The position numbers and the translations under genes are program-made. From Deltaproteobacteria bacterium (GTDB lineage Bacteria; Desulfobacterota; Binatia; UBA9968): DNA of 64,000 nt. Position 1 is the stretch's first letter, and each line of letters starts with the position of its first letter. The DNA lies in assembly GCA_016874755.1 (NCBI GenBank), contig VGTH01000020.1, positions 33,232 to 97,231 on the forward strand, written 5' to 3'. Positions 1 to 8,652 of the stretch are shown here, in pieces. A model generated the notes under the pieces. It was given only the letters and a program-made list of their open reading frames with translations, was not told the origin of the DNA and made no database searches.

Positions 1-2
1 GG

Positions 3-251
3 GTCAAGGCGGCGATTGCCAAGTATCTGCGCTTGCCCGGTATCGATGCCGCCGAGGAGCAGTACAAGTCCGGCCTTGCAGTGCTGCCGAAGAAGCCCTA
101 TGTCGACGTTGCCGGGATATCGGCGATGATCGAGTTTCTTGCCGAGAGCGATCCGAGCGTAGCGAAGATCAAACCGGAGCAAGTGATCAATCACACGATT
201 ATGAAGAAGCTTGATGATACAGGGTTCATCGAGCATCCGTTTGCCAAGTAG
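3..251 (+). CDS. ABC transporter substrate-binding protein, NMT1/TauA-like (C-terminal end only)
   Basis: The frame is open from the left edge to a TAG at 249-251, so about 82 C-terminal residues are present and the start lies outside the window. The tail (MKKLDDTGFIEHPFAK) follows the same pattern as the last residues of the NMT1/THI5-like binding proteins at 16.5 and 23.1 kb (LIQKIHASGY, LVQEVEASGF). Family proteins are periplasmic solute receptors for small organic ligands; the ligand cannot be read from this fragment. It converges with the FAD oxidoreductase that ends at 290. The family assignment rests only on this C-terminal resemblance. Confidence 0.55.
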   Translation, partial: VKAAIAKYLRLPGIDAAEEQYKSGLAVLPKKPYVDVAGISAMIEFLAESDPSVAKIKPEQVINHTIMKKLDDTGFIEHPFAK

Positions 252-289
252 GTTGCGGACGCAATGAATCGCGCCCCTTATCCGGGTCA

Positions 290-1798
290 CTATTCGCTCC
301 AGCTCGCCTCCGCCGCGACATTCTGCCCAGCGATCTTACCTGCCACAAAACACTCCGTGATATTTCCCGCCTCCAAATACAGATGCCCGTAGATCGAGCT
401 AATCTCGCCGGCGACATACAGCCTTGGTATAGGCTTCTTCATCGGATCGAGCACGCGCTGCTTGACGTCGTGTTCGGGGCCGCCCTGGGTGTTATTCACG
501 ATCGGCCAGGCTTCCATGACGTAGAACGGGCCGTTCTTGATCGGCATCATCGTTTTTGGCGGGCGCTTCTGATCTTCGTCTTGGCCCTTGTCGCAGAGCT
601 CGTTCCAGCGCTGCACCGTCGCGCGCAGCACTTTGGGATTGACGTCGATCTGCGCGGCGATGTCTTCCAGCGAGTTGCCTTTTTTGATCCAGCCTTTGTT
701 TATCTCGGCTAAGTTGTCGTCGCTCCAACTGGCGTCGTAACGCTCGTCGTTGACGATCGGGATGCCGATGGGCCCTAGCTTGCGGCCTTCTTCGTCGAAG
801 ATCAGATAGCACGGGATGCGCGGGTAGTCCTGAATGTCGGCGTCGTAGTATTCCAGCGGCCGGGTGCCAGTGTCTTGGGGCGCGGGGGGATACTCGTCCA
901 TGAAGCGCTTGCCGAATTTGTCGACGGCGATCCAGATCATTTTGCGATTTTCATTTCTCGGCCCGGCCCAGACATGACGGATGGCGAAGGGCAGCTCGGC
1001 GAATTTGAAACCGTAGCCGCCGTGAAAGTGCCACATATGCCACAAACCGGCGCCAGCTTTCTGCGCCATCTTGACGCCGTCGCCGGTGTTGCCGAGGTAG
1101 ACCGGATAGACCGGTTGCGCCTCGAAGTATTGCAGCTTCATGGCGTCGTCGTTTTCGTAGCCGCCGCAGGCGAGGATGACGCCTTTCTTGGCTTTGATGT
1201 TGAGCGTCTTGCCCTCGTGTTCGATTTTCATGCCGATGACTTCGCCGTCGCCGTTTAGGATGAGCTCTTTGGCTGGGCTCGATAGCCAAGTTTCGATCTT
1301 GCGCACGTTGACGTTGTCGTAGACTACTTTGAACAAGCGCGCACCGCCGCGCAGTCCCTTGGCCCAGGGAAACTCGTCGTAGGCTTGAAAGTCTTTGAGC
1401 TTGATCGAATCGATCTCGTTGGTTCCGGGAAACGGATACGTGCCATGGCCGCGGGTTTCAGTCTTGGTCGGCTCGGTGCCACTGACTCTGGCGAGCTCGG
1501 TCACCCAGGGGATCATGCCAACCATTTCTTCGGCCATCTTGCGCAGAATGTCATCGGGCGTGGTGCCGTTGCAGGTGCGCTTCAAATATTGAAAAGCACC
1601 CTCGGCGTTGTGCGCAAAGGCCACGCCGCCGCCGGAGAGAATCGAGATGCCGCCGGGGTGGGGCATCTTTTCGATGAGCAAAACCTTTGCGCCGGCGTCG
1701 TGCGCCGTAATCGCCGAAATGCCGCCCGCCGCGCCGAAGCCGACGACTATGACGTCGACGTTTTTGTCCCAGTGAATTTCTTTGCCGTTTGTTGCCAT
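290..1798 (-). CDS. FAD-dependent oxidoreductase (fumarate reductase / 3-ketosteroid dehydrogenase-like flavoprotein)
   Basis: This 502-aa protein is an FAD-binding-2 family flavoprotein. Residues 15-30 carry the Rossmann dinucleotide fold (VDVIVVGFGAAGG), and an acidic residue ending the second strand (LLIEK, near 43) would bind the ribose. The C-terminal block VAGEISSIYGHLYLEAGN is the usual second FAD contact before the final helix. Relatives are soluble fumarate or urocanate reductases and ketosteroid dehydrogenases; the substrate is unknown. There is no twin-arginine leader or heme domain, so it is probably cytoplasmic. The ATG at 1796-1798 has a GGAG about ten bases upstream. It lies downstream of, and in the same direction as, the alpha/beta hydrolase at 1845-2954, with a 46-bp gap, so the two may be co-transcribed. 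Confidence 0.85.
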   Translation of the reverse strand: MATNGKEIHWDKNVDVIVVGFGAAGGISAITAHDAGAKVLLIEKMPHPGGISILSGGGVAFAHNAEGAFQYLKRTCNGTTPDDILRKMAEEMVGMIPWVTELARVSGTEPTKTETRGHGTYPFPGTNEIDSIKLKDFQAYDEFPWAKGLRGGARLFKVVYDNVNVRKIETWLSSPAKELILNGDGEVIGMKIEHEGKTLNIKAKKGVILACGGYENDDAMKLQYFEAQPVYPVYLGNTGDGVKMAQKAGAGLWHMWHFHGGYGFKFAELPFAIRHVWAGPRNENRKMIWIAVDKFGKRFMDEYPPAPQDTGTRPLEYYDADIQDYPRIPCYLIFDEEGRKLGPIGIPIVNDERYDASWSDDNLAEINKGWIKKGNSLEDIAAQIDVNPKVLRATVQRWNELCDKGQDEDQKRPPKTMMPIKNGPFYVMEAWPIVNNTQGGPEHDVKQRVLDPMKKPIPRLYVAGEISSIYGHLYLEAGNITECFVAGKIAGQNVAAEASWSE

Positions 1799-1844
1799 CT
1801 AACTAACTCCGTTTCTCTTGTCCGAAACCCGAAACCAACTCCCC

Positions 1845-2954
1845 TTACAGCCGCTCTTCGAGCCAATCCAACATATTCGGCAAATTGTGCGCCCAGTAGT
1901 CATGGCTGCAATGAATCCTGCCGCCACCGTCTTCTTCGCCGTAGATTTTTAGTGTCTTATCAGTGGCACCGATTTCGTTGAATAACTTTTTCGCGCCTTC
2001 CACTGACATCAGCGTGTCTTTGTCGCCGTGGGTTATCAAAGTCGGGCAAGTGATGTTTTTCGCCACGCCCGCCATGGTGAAATCTTTCAACAGTTCGCGG
2101 GCTTTTTCGTGGCTCATGCCGCCCAAAAGTCGCTGGCACACCGGCTGGAGGTGCAGGCACCAATCGTAGAGGTCGTCGAGGATGCTGTAGCAGCCGCTCC
2201 AGGCGACCAGCGCTTTCAAACGCTTTTCAAACGCCGCAACGCGCGGTGCGTAGTAGCCGGCCATGCTGATTCCTAGCAGCGCGACACGACTTGGATCAAC
2301 CTCCGGTCGCGAGACCAGATAATCGATGCAGGCTTTGCCCGGCACTTCGTAATCGGGGCGGGTCTTGATGTTTTTCAAGTAAATCGACGAGCCGCGCCCT
2401 GGCGTGTCGACGAGCAGCATGGCCCAGCCGCGATCGAGCATCTGTTTGCCGCCGAAGTAGATTTCTTCAGCGTAGGCATCGGCGCCGCCGAGAAAGAGCA
2501 CCGCCGGCCATTTGCCCGGTTTCGGGTTTACCGGGTGGCAAAAATATCCGTCGTACTCTTCACTCCCGCAGCGAACCTTGACGACTTCGATCTTTGGCTC
2601 GTGCAGTTGGATCCCTCTGCGAAAATTTTCCTGCGATTTAAGAAAACGCTCGCGCCGCTGCGGTTCTTCGGCGATCGTGAGCAGGACATCGGACATGCGG
2701 TAGTAATTGCTGGCGTGAAAGAAATTTTGCTTGGCCGTGCGCTGCCGGCCGGCGGCCAGGGCTTGCTGCGCGCGCGCTTCGGTCTTTTGCGCCAGAGCCA
2801 GCCATTCACGCTCCCAACTATCGCGATCGCCAGGTTCGACGTTTTTCATGGCGCGGGCGATGTCAAAAACATCGCCGCCGCCTTGCTGCGCCTGCGCGAC
2901 TAGGCGCAGGGTGTGGCCGCCAAAAGGATGGTTGGGAAAAAGAAAATCGAACAT
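1845..2954 (-). CDS. alpha/beta hydrolase (FrsA / dihydropseudooxynicotine-hydrolase-like)
   Basis: This 369-aa protein has an N-terminal helical cap region (about residues 1-130) followed by an alpha/beta hydrolase core. The core starts at PAVLFLGGADAYAEE, where the oxyanion region lies. The nucleophile elbow is GISMAGYY. A C-terminal segment TLITHGDKDTLM carries the acid residue, and HCSHDYWAHN holds the likely catalytic His. Cap-plus-core architecture is typical of the DUF1100/FrsA and 2,6-dihydropseudooxynicotine hydrolase group, which cleave C-C or ester bonds. It is probably co-transcribed with the downstream FAD oxidoreductase. The specific substrate is not inferable. It is one of five alpha/beta hydrolases in the window. 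Confidence 0.82.
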   Translation of the reverse strand: MFDFLFPNHPFGGHTLRLVAQAQQGGGDVFDIARAMKNVEPGDRDSWEREWLALAQKTEARAQQALAAGRQRTAKQNFFHASNYYRMSDVLLTIAEEPQRRERFLKSQENFRRGIQLHEPKIEVVKVRCGSEEYDGYFCHPVNPKPGKWPAVLFLGGADAYAEEIYFGGKQMLDRGWAMLLVDTPGRGSSIYLKNIKTRPDYEVPGKACIDYLVSRPEVDPSRVALLGISMAGYYAPRVAAFEKRLKALVAWSGCYSILDDLYDWCLHLQPVCQRLLGGMSHEKARELLKDFTMAGVAKNITCPTLITHGDKDTLMSVEGAKKLFNEIGATDKTLKIYGEEDGGGRIHCSHDYWAHNLPNMLDWLEERL

Positions 2955-3027
2955 GACTGCCTCCGCGAGAACGATTTCTTATAGCGTGCGAAGAAGGTCT
3001 TATACAAGGTGTTGCCGGGACACTCTA

Positions 3028-3056
3028 TTGACACGACAAAGGGGTTACGAAATAAC
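3028..3056 (+). promoter_or_regulatory. sigma-70-type promoter for the 3094 amidohydrolase
   Basis: A perfect -35 hexamer TTGACA (3028-3033) is followed by a 17-bp spacer and AATAAC (3051-3056), which matches the -10 consensus at four of six positions. It sits about 38 bp ahead of the ATG at 3094. Its placement also supports that ATG over earlier in-frame starts. Confidence 0.55.
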
Positions 3057-3093
3057 TTTCACTGAGCCTGAAATTTTTGGAGGAAGTTGTTTA

Positions 3094-4197
3094 ATGAAAG
3101 ACGGTTTTAGGATTCTCGATTCTGACATGCATCTGCGCGAGCCGGCGGACTTATGGGATAAGTACTTGGAGCCCGAGTGGCGTGACCGAGGGCCGAAGAT
3201 TTTGAGCTCCACCGCGCGCAGCTCGGCGATGGTGATGCTCGATGGCAAAATTCTCGATGGTTATAAGCCCGCATATCGCGGCGGTATTTATGACGCGACT
3301 CGAATCGATCAAGAGATTGCTGAGTTTCGTAAAGATGGTTTCAACGCCAAGACCCAGCTGGAGGCGATGGATCGTGAAGGCCTAGACGTCGCGTCGCTTT
3401 ATCCCTCGATCGGTTTGGGCATCATGATGCGCAGCGAGATGGACCCGAAACTTGGCGCTGCGGTAGCGCGGGCTTACAACAATTGGCTTTATGATTTTTG
3501 CCAAGAAGACCCCAAACGTCTAAAAGGTGTCGGCATGCTTTCGTTCCACGATCCCAACGAAGCCGTAAAAGAGGCGCAGCGCTGCGTTGGCAAGTTGAGT
3601 TTTGTCGGTGTGTTTGCCCGGCCCGAGCCCCTGCATGATTTGCCGTGGCATTCGCGCTACTTCGATACGGTGTGGTCGTGTCTAGAAGAGTTGGGTGTGC
3701 CGATGGGATTTCACTCAGCGACCTCGGCCGGTGAGGTGCCGCAGATCGGCGACCGTTTTGGCGACAATCTATTGCTGCGCCATGTCGTCTCCCATCCGAT
3801 GGAAAACATGATGGCCCTGGCGGACACGATCGGTGGTGGGGTTTGCGATCGTCATCCGAAACTGAAGCTCGCGTTTCTGGAATGCTACTGCGGCTGGGTG
3901 TCGTTCTTGCTGCACCGTTTGGACAATGCCATGTCGAAGGGCCGTTTCCCGACGGCCGGTAAGTTGAAGCCGAGCGAATATTTTAAGCGCCAGTGTTGGA
4001 TTTCGACGGAACATGAAAAAGAGCTGCCGATGATCATCGAACTGATCGGCGACGATCGTATCGTGTTTTCGACCGACTATCCGCACGGCGATTCCGATTT
4101 CCCTGAGGGCGTCGAGGAGTTTTTGGAACAGAAAATTTCCAAAGAGAGCAAGAAGAAGATTCTTTGGGATAATTGCGCGGCGTTGTACAACCTGTAG
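3094..4197 (+). CDS. amidohydrolase family 2 (ACMSD-like metal-dependent hydrolase/decarboxylase)
   Basis: This 367-aa protein has the N-terminal DSDMHLREP motif (residues 9-17; D-x-H metal ligands at 11 and 13) and the C-terminal FSTDYPHGDSDFPEG block. Both are diagnostic of Amidohydro_2 TIM-barrel enzymes, which hydrolyse or non-oxidatively decarboxylate substrates. The frame stays open upstream to 2731. The ATG at 3094 is preferred because it has GGAGG at 3079-3083 with a 10-base spacer, follows a good promoter, and starts the domain cleanly. It opens the plus-strand catabolic series. Related proteins are encoded at 17664 and 18813, but those belong to a different subgroup (IIDGDGHVV N-terminus). 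Confidence 0.88.
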   Translation: MKDGFRILDSDMHLREPADLWDKYLEPEWRDRGPKILSSTARSSAMVMLDGKILDGYKPAYRGGIYDATRIDQEIAEFRKDGFNAKTQLEAMDREGLDVASLYPSIGLGIMMRSEMDPKLGAAVARAYNNWLYDFCQEDPKRLKGVGMLSFHDPNEAVKEAQRCVGKLSFVGVFARPEPLHDLPWHSRYFDTVWSCLEELGVPMGFHSATSAGEVPQIGDRFGDNLLLRHVVSHPMENMMALADTIGGGVCDRHPKLKLAFLECYCGWVSFLLHRLDNAMSKGRFPTAGKLKPSEYFKRQCWISTEHEKELPMIIELIGDDRIVFSTDYPHGDSDFPEGVEEFLEQKISKESKKKILWDNCAALYNL

Positions 4198-4212
4198 TTT
4201 AGTAGAAGAATT

Positions 4213-4292
4213 TTGGCTTTTGGATTGTCGGACAAAATCGGAATCCATTAGGCGGGGTTTCGTGCTGTGCGATCCGACAATCCAAAATCGGC
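4213..4292. repeat. imperfect inverted repeat between the amidohydrolase and molybdenum hydroxylase genes
   Basis: TTTTGGATTGTCGGA (4218-4232) is repeated in inverse orientation as TCCGACAATCCAAAA (4273-4287), with a roughly 40-bp loop. There is no T-tract, so it is more likely a dispersed palindromic spacer repeat than a terminator. Confidence 0.6.
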
Positions 4293-4325
4293 AATCAAGA
4301 ATCTAAAATCGAACTGGAGGTTCCT

Positions 4326-6566
4326 GTGGCATATCGCACCGTAGGCAAAGCGCTGCCGCGCATTGAGGGATATGGCAAAGTAACCGGGCAGACGAAGTAC
4401 GCTGCCGACTTGCCGTTTGAAGGTTTGTTGTGGGCGAAGGTGTTGCGTGCTTCCTTCGCGCACGCACGCGTTGTCTGCATCGACACGTCGAAGGCCAAGG
4501 CGCTCAAAGGCGTGCGCGCGGTGCTGACCGGCGCCGATGTCAAAGATATCTACGTCGGCTCGCGTACCAAGGACCAGCCGGTGTTGGTGCAGGCCAAGGT
4601 GCGCATGGCGGGTGACGCGGTGGCGGCGGTGGCCGCAGACACGGAAGCGATCGCCGATGAGGCGATTGGGTTGATCGACGTTCAATACGAAGAACTGCCC
4701 CATGTCGACGATGCGGTGCTCGCTCTGCAGCCGTCGGCGCCGTTGATTCATGAGGATCGCGATAAATATAAATTTGCCGCCAAGCTGCCCGAGGGCATGT
4801 CCGGGCACAATCTACAATCCTACGTCCAGTGGAAGAACGGCGACGTTGAAGCTGGCTTCGCCAAAGCCGCGCGCGTCTTCGAGCATGAGTTTCGCACGCC
4901 GTTGTCGCATCACGGCTACATCGAGCCCTGTGCGAGTACCGTGTTAGTGCACGGCGACGGCCGCGTCGAAGTGTGGGCGTCGAACAAAGGGCCCTGGGGC
5001 TTGCGCGAGCAGATGGCGGAAGACTTTGGCATTCCGCAGGAGAAAATCAAAGTTCACATCGTGCACGTTGGCGGTGACTTCGGTGCGAAAGCATCGCTGA
5101 TCGACGTGCCGATCTCGTACTATCTCTCGAAAGCGACCGGCAAGCCGGTGAAGCTCGTCTTCGATTACAGCGACGAATTACTGGTCGGCGGACACCGCCA
5201 TCCTTCTGTGATCAGGGTCAAAACCGGCATGGCTGCCGATGGCACGTTCACCGCCGCTAAAGCGGTCATTTATTTCGCCGGCGGCGCCTACGCCTCGCAG
5301 AAGGCCAACCCGCAGGTGACTGTGCTTGGCGGGCGGCGGCTGGCGAGCATGTATCGCGTGCCGGCCATCGACGTCGAGACCTATTGTTCTTATACGAACC
5401 AATCCCCGTGCACGCAGACGCGCACACCGGGCAGCCCGCAAGTAGTTTTCGCCTTTGAATCGCAGTTGGACATCATCGCCAAGGAAATGGGCATCGATGC
5501 GCTGGAACTACGCCGGCGCAACATCGTGCGCGATGGCGATGCCAATCCGATGGGCGAGAAGTGGCAAAATATTCTAATGGGCGAAGTGTTGGAGCGCGCG
5601 GTCAAAACCGCTAACTGGGGCAAAAACGGCGGCAAGAAAAAGCGCGGCTTTGGGTTGGCGCTTTACGACCGCGGCGCGCCGGAAGGTAAAGCCAGCTCGG
5701 CGTTGACGCTGCATGGCGACGGCCGTGTAATGATTCTCACCGGCGTGCCTGACGTCGGTCCGGGCTATTACACCGTCAGCCAACAAATCGTTTGCGAGGT
5801 GTTGGGCTTGCCCACTGAAAAAGTCGGCGTCGAGTACACCGACACGGACAGCTTGCCCTTCGATCCAGGGACCGGTGGCAGCAAGCAGACCAATACTTCC
5901 GCTCACGCCGTCTATCAGTCGGCACGCGAAGTGAAAGAGCGGCTGCTGCGAGTGGCGGCGCGCCAGCTGGGCTGCAGCTTCGAAGAAATCAAACAGGACG
6001 GCGGCAAGCTTACAGCGCCGAACAGGAAAGCGACCACGACGGAAAACATGGTCAAGCTCCTGGTCAAGGAAAATGGCGGCCCGGTGTTTCACCTGAGCAA
6101 CTATGCGCCGCAGAGCGGGCCGAAGGTCACGGGCTATGCTTGTCAGGTGGCGGAAGTAGAAGTCGACATCGACACCGGCGCCTTTCAGGTCGTCAATTTC
6201 GTCTCCTGCCATGACACCGGCACGGTGCTCAATCACTTGACCTTGACCGGTCAAATCGACGGCGCGGTGGTGACCGGTTTTGGTTTCGCGACCATGGAGG
6301 AAAACCCCATCGTCGACGGCAAAGTCTCGACGCTGACACTGGGCGAAGCCAAGCTGCCCTGCATTCGCGACGTGCCGCCGCTGAAAACCGTCTTGGTCGA
6401 CACGCCGACTGGTCCGACGCCGTTTGGCGGTAAAGCGATCGCGGAAAATCCCAACGTGCCGACCGCGGCGGCGATTGCGAACGCAGTGGCGGACGCCTGC
6501 GGAGTGCGGATTTATGATTTGCCGTTGACGGCGGAGAAGATTTATCGGGAGTTGCATAAGCATTGA
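4326..6566 (+). CDS. xanthine dehydrogenase-family molybdopterin-binding (large) subunit
   Basis: This 746-aa protein has the full length of a CoxL/XdhB-type molybdenum-cofactor subunit. The N-terminal substrate-entry domain (residues 1-130; KVTGQTKYAADL) is followed by the Mo-binding domain with GGDFGAK near residue 248. The C-terminal GGKAIAENPNVPTAAAIANA contains the Glu (near 705) at the position of the catalytic base of molybdenum hydroxylases. The mid-protein active-site loop (SPCTQTRTPGSPQ near 360) differs from the CO dehydrogenase Cys loop, so CO oxidation is not supported. The GTG start at 4326 has GGAGG at 4316-4320. No FAD or 2Fe-2S subunit is adjacent, so partners would have to be encoded elsewhere. 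The family hydroxylates N-heterocycles and aldehydes. Confidence 0.88.
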   Translation: MAYRTVGKALPRIEGYGKVTGQTKYAADLPFEGLLWAKVLRASFAHARVVCIDTSKAKALKGVRAVLTGADVKDIYVGSRTKDQPVLVQAKVRMAGDAVAAVAADTEAIADEAIGLIDVQYEELPHVDDAVLALQPSAPLIHEDRDKYKFAAKLPEGMSGHNLQSYVQWKNGDVEAGFAKAARVFEHEFRTPLSHHGYIEPCASTVLVHGDGRVEVWASNKGPWGLREQMAEDFGIPQEKIKVHIVHVGGDFGAKASLIDVPISYYLSKATGKPVKLVFDYSDELLVGGHRHPSVIRVKTGMAADGTFTAAKAVIYFAGGAYASQKANPQVTVLGGRRLASMYRVPAIDVETYCSYTNQSPCTQTRTPGSPQVVFAFESQLDIIAKEMGIDALELRRRNIVRDGDANPMGEKWQNILMGEVLERAVKTANWGKNGGKKKRGFGLALYDRGAPEGKASSALTLHGDGRVMILTGVPDVGPGYYTVSQQIVCEVLGLPTEKVGVEYTDTDSLPFDPGTGGSKQTNTSAHAVYQSAREVKERLLRVAARQLGCSFEEIKQDGGKLTAPNRKATTTENMVKLLVKENGGPVFHLSNYAPQSGPKVTGYACQVAEVEVDIDTGAFQVVNFVSCHDTGTVLNHLTLTGQIDGAVVTGFGFATMEENPIVDGKVSTLTLGEAKLPCIRDVPPLKTVLVDTPTGPTPFGGKAIAENPNVPTAAAIANAVADACGVRIYDLPLTAEKIYRELHKH

Positions 6567-6581
6567 TCTGGTCGTCTCGAT

Positions 6582-6638
6582 GTAGGGGCAACCCTTGTGG
6601 TTGCCCGTTCGGAGGTAGGCAGATGGCCTGCCCCTAGA
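6582..6638. repeat. TAGGGGCAACC-type palindromic repeat
   Basis: The spacer starts TAGGGGCAACC and ends TGCCCCTAG, with an internal GGTTGCCC arm complementary to the left arm. It occupies most of the 95-bp gap between two plus-strand genes. Repeats of this type are widely dispersed in environmental bacterial genomes. Confidence 0.55.
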
Positions 6639-6661
6639 TCTGATGACGTTGGGTAAATTCT

Positions 6662-8380
6662 GTGGACCCTATCCAAATGGAGGTCGTCTACCGGGCGACC
6701 ATACAGATTGCCAAAGAGCTGTCGCTCAACATGCTGCGCACTGGCTACTCGTCGGTGATCAAGGAGAGCCAGGACTTCACTTTCTCGATTCTCGACGCGC
6801 AGGGGCGTATGGTCGCGCAGGGCGTGCCGCAACCGCTCCACATCGGCGGGATCTCGGCGCAGACCCAGGAAGTCTTACGCAAGTTCAAAGACCGCATGGC
6901 GCCGGGCGACGCCTATGTTCTCAATCATCCCTACCAAGCCTGTCAGAACCATGCGACCGATGTGACGATCATCTCGCCAGTATTTTTTCGCGGCGAGCTG
7001 GCCGCCATGGTTGGCAACACGGCGCACAAGCCCGACCTCGGCGGCAAAGTACCGGGCACCAATTCGCCAGACGCCACCGACTTGATGCAGGAAGGTCTGC
7101 TGATCCCGGCGCTGCGTTTATATCGCGACGAAAAAGTTAACGAAGACATCAAGGAAATCATCTGGGCCAACACGCGCACACCGGAGGTGACCTGGGGCGA
7201 TATTTCGGCGCAGGCGCAGACCAACTTTTACGGCATTAAAAAATTAACCGAGTTGTTCGAGAGCTACGGCAAAGACGAAGTGCTCGCTTGTTGGGAGCGC
7301 TGGATGGAGATTTGCGAGCAGGAGTTGCGCAAAGAAATTGAGAAAATTCCGGACGGTGTTTATGGCCCGTACGAAGATTTTCTCGACGACGATGGCATCG
7401 AGTTTGACCGCGAATATCGCATTGCAGCGACTCTGACAGTTAAAGGCGATGAGCTATTCTTAAAGCTCGAAGCCTCGCCGCAGGCGCGCGGGCCGATCAA
7501 TCTGCGACCCTGCGTGGCGCACTACATGCTGACGAGCTATATCTCGGCGGCGCTCTGCCCTGATCTGCCGCTGAATCAAGGAGTCTCTCGGCCCATTCAT
7601 ATTGCATTTCCGGCGGAAGGAACGATTTTAAATCCGCGCTATCCGGCGGCGGTGAACATGTATGTGCGGCCGAGCCAGATTTTGAATACCGTCGTTGGCA
7701 TGGTGCTCGCGGACGCCGTTCCTGACAAAGTCGGCGCGCCGGACAGTGGCACCGGTGGCTCCTGTTCGTTCTCTGGGCGCGACGACCGCGACAGCCGTTG
7801 GTTTTCGCTCTACGATATCTGTCGCGGCGGCGCCGGCGCCCGGCCGCGCTCGGATGGCGTGAGTGTGCTCGATTCTTTCGTCGTCAACGTGATGAACACG
7901 CCGGTGGAAATGGTCGAAGCGGAGTTTCCGATCCGCATTCGCCGTTATGAACTGCACGAAGAATCTGGCGGCGCCGGCAAATACCGCGGCGGCATGGGCA
8001 TCCGGCGCGACTGGGAAATGCTCTGTGAAGAATCGACGGTGAATTTGCGCAGCGATCGCTTTCTCCATTCCGCGCCGGGGATCGACGGTGGCATGTCGGC
8101 AAAGCCGTCGCAGGCGTGGTTGAATCCGGACACGGCGAATGCCAAGCCGCAGCGCTCGAAAGTATCCAAGCTGTTATTGAAGAAGGGCGACGTATTCTCA
8201 GTGAAATATGGCGGCGGCGGTGGCAGAGGTAAGCCGTTTGAGCGGCCGGTCGAGCAAGTGTTGGAAGACGTTTGTAACGGTTACATCAGCAGAGAGACAG
8301 CGCGCGAGGTTTATGGTGTGGTGGTTGTGGAAAATTCAGCAGAAGTCGACGAAGTGGAAACACAAAAGTTGCGCGGTTGA
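6662..8380 (+). CDS. hydantoinase B / oxoprolinase family protein
   Basis: This 572-aa protein begins MDPIQMEVVYRATIQIAKEL, the canonical HyuB N-terminus (DPIxxEV), which supports the GTG at 6662 although its ribosome site is weak. Other family blocks are FTFSILDAQGRMVAQG, HPYQACQNHATDV and the Gly-rich SGGAGKYRGGMGIRRDWE near residue 440. HyuB pairs with HyuA in ATP-dependent cleavage of cyclic imides or amides (N-methylhydantoin, 5-oxoproline) or in acetone-carboxylase-like reactions. The HyuA partner starts 270 bp downstream, an unusually large gap for this pair because a palindromic repeat separates them. The exact substrate is unknown. No third (gamma) subunit is present, which argues against acetone carboxylase. 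Confidence 0.88.
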   Translation: MDPIQMEVVYRATIQIAKELSLNMLRTGYSSVIKESQDFTFSILDAQGRMVAQGVPQPLHIGGISAQTQEVLRKFKDRMAPGDAYVLNHPYQACQNHATDVTIISPVFFRGELAAMVGNTAHKPDLGGKVPGTNSPDATDLMQEGLLIPALRLYRDEKVNEDIKEIIWANTRTPEVTWGDISAQAQTNFYGIKKLTELFESYGKDEVLACWERWMEICEQELRKEIEKIPDGVYGPYEDFLDDDGIEFDREYRIAATLTVKGDELFLKLEASPQARGPINLRPCVAHYMLTSYISAALCPDLPLNQGVSRPIHIAFPAEGTILNPRYPAAVNMYVRPSQILNTVVGMVLADAVPDKVGAPDSGTGGSCSFSGRDDRDSRWFSLYDICRGGAGARPRSDGVSVLDSFVVNVMNTPVEMVEAEFPIRIRRYELHEESGGAGKYRGGMGIRRDWEMLCEESTVNLRSDRFLHSAPGIDGGMSAKPSQAWLNPDTANAKPQRSKVSKLLLKKGDVFSVKYGGGGGRGKPFERPVEQVLEDVCNGYISRETAREVYGVVVVENSAEVDEVETQKLRG

Positions 8381-8500
8381 AGTCGGTACTCCGAACTTCG
8401 ATTCCTGCCCCGGTCTCGGGGGAAGGTTAGGATGGGGGCCGATGTGCCAGTACTGCCCACGCGTTGGTGAGACGCTGCGCAACGAAGAAACCATCCATTG

Positions 8501-8582
8501 TGTCATCCTGAGCGTCAGCGAAGGATCTGCTTTCTTGCGCGGTTTCAGGAAGCAGATTCTTCGCCTTCGGCTCAGAATGACA
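8501..8582. repeat. 82-bp near-perfect palindromic repeat (TGTCATCCTGAGC type)
   Basis: The left arm, starting TGTCATCCTGAGCGTCAGCG, is matched by an inverse right arm ending CTTCGGCTCAGAATGACA. Each arm is about 32 bp, with a short loop between. It lies in the 272-bp gap between hyuB and hyuA; the rest of that gap (8381-8500, 8583-8652) shows no gene. It looks like a REP/MITE-type dispersed element. Confidence 0.7.
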
Positions 8583-8652
8583 TGTTGCGACGTAGCCGCT
8601 GAGGAAGAAGACGAGAAATCAGCCGCGTCGAACGAGGTCGTTGGAAATTGAC

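Noticed and set aside
5574..6563. 329-codon minus-strand ORF opposite the molybdenum hydroxylase
   Set aside because: Arg/His/Gln-rich composition typical of an antisense reading of GC-rich DNA; the plus-strand protein is certain.
4326..6566. Carbon monoxide dehydrogenase large subunit (CoxL)
   Set aside because: The CoxL active-site Cys loop is not seen and CoxM/CoxS genes are absent.
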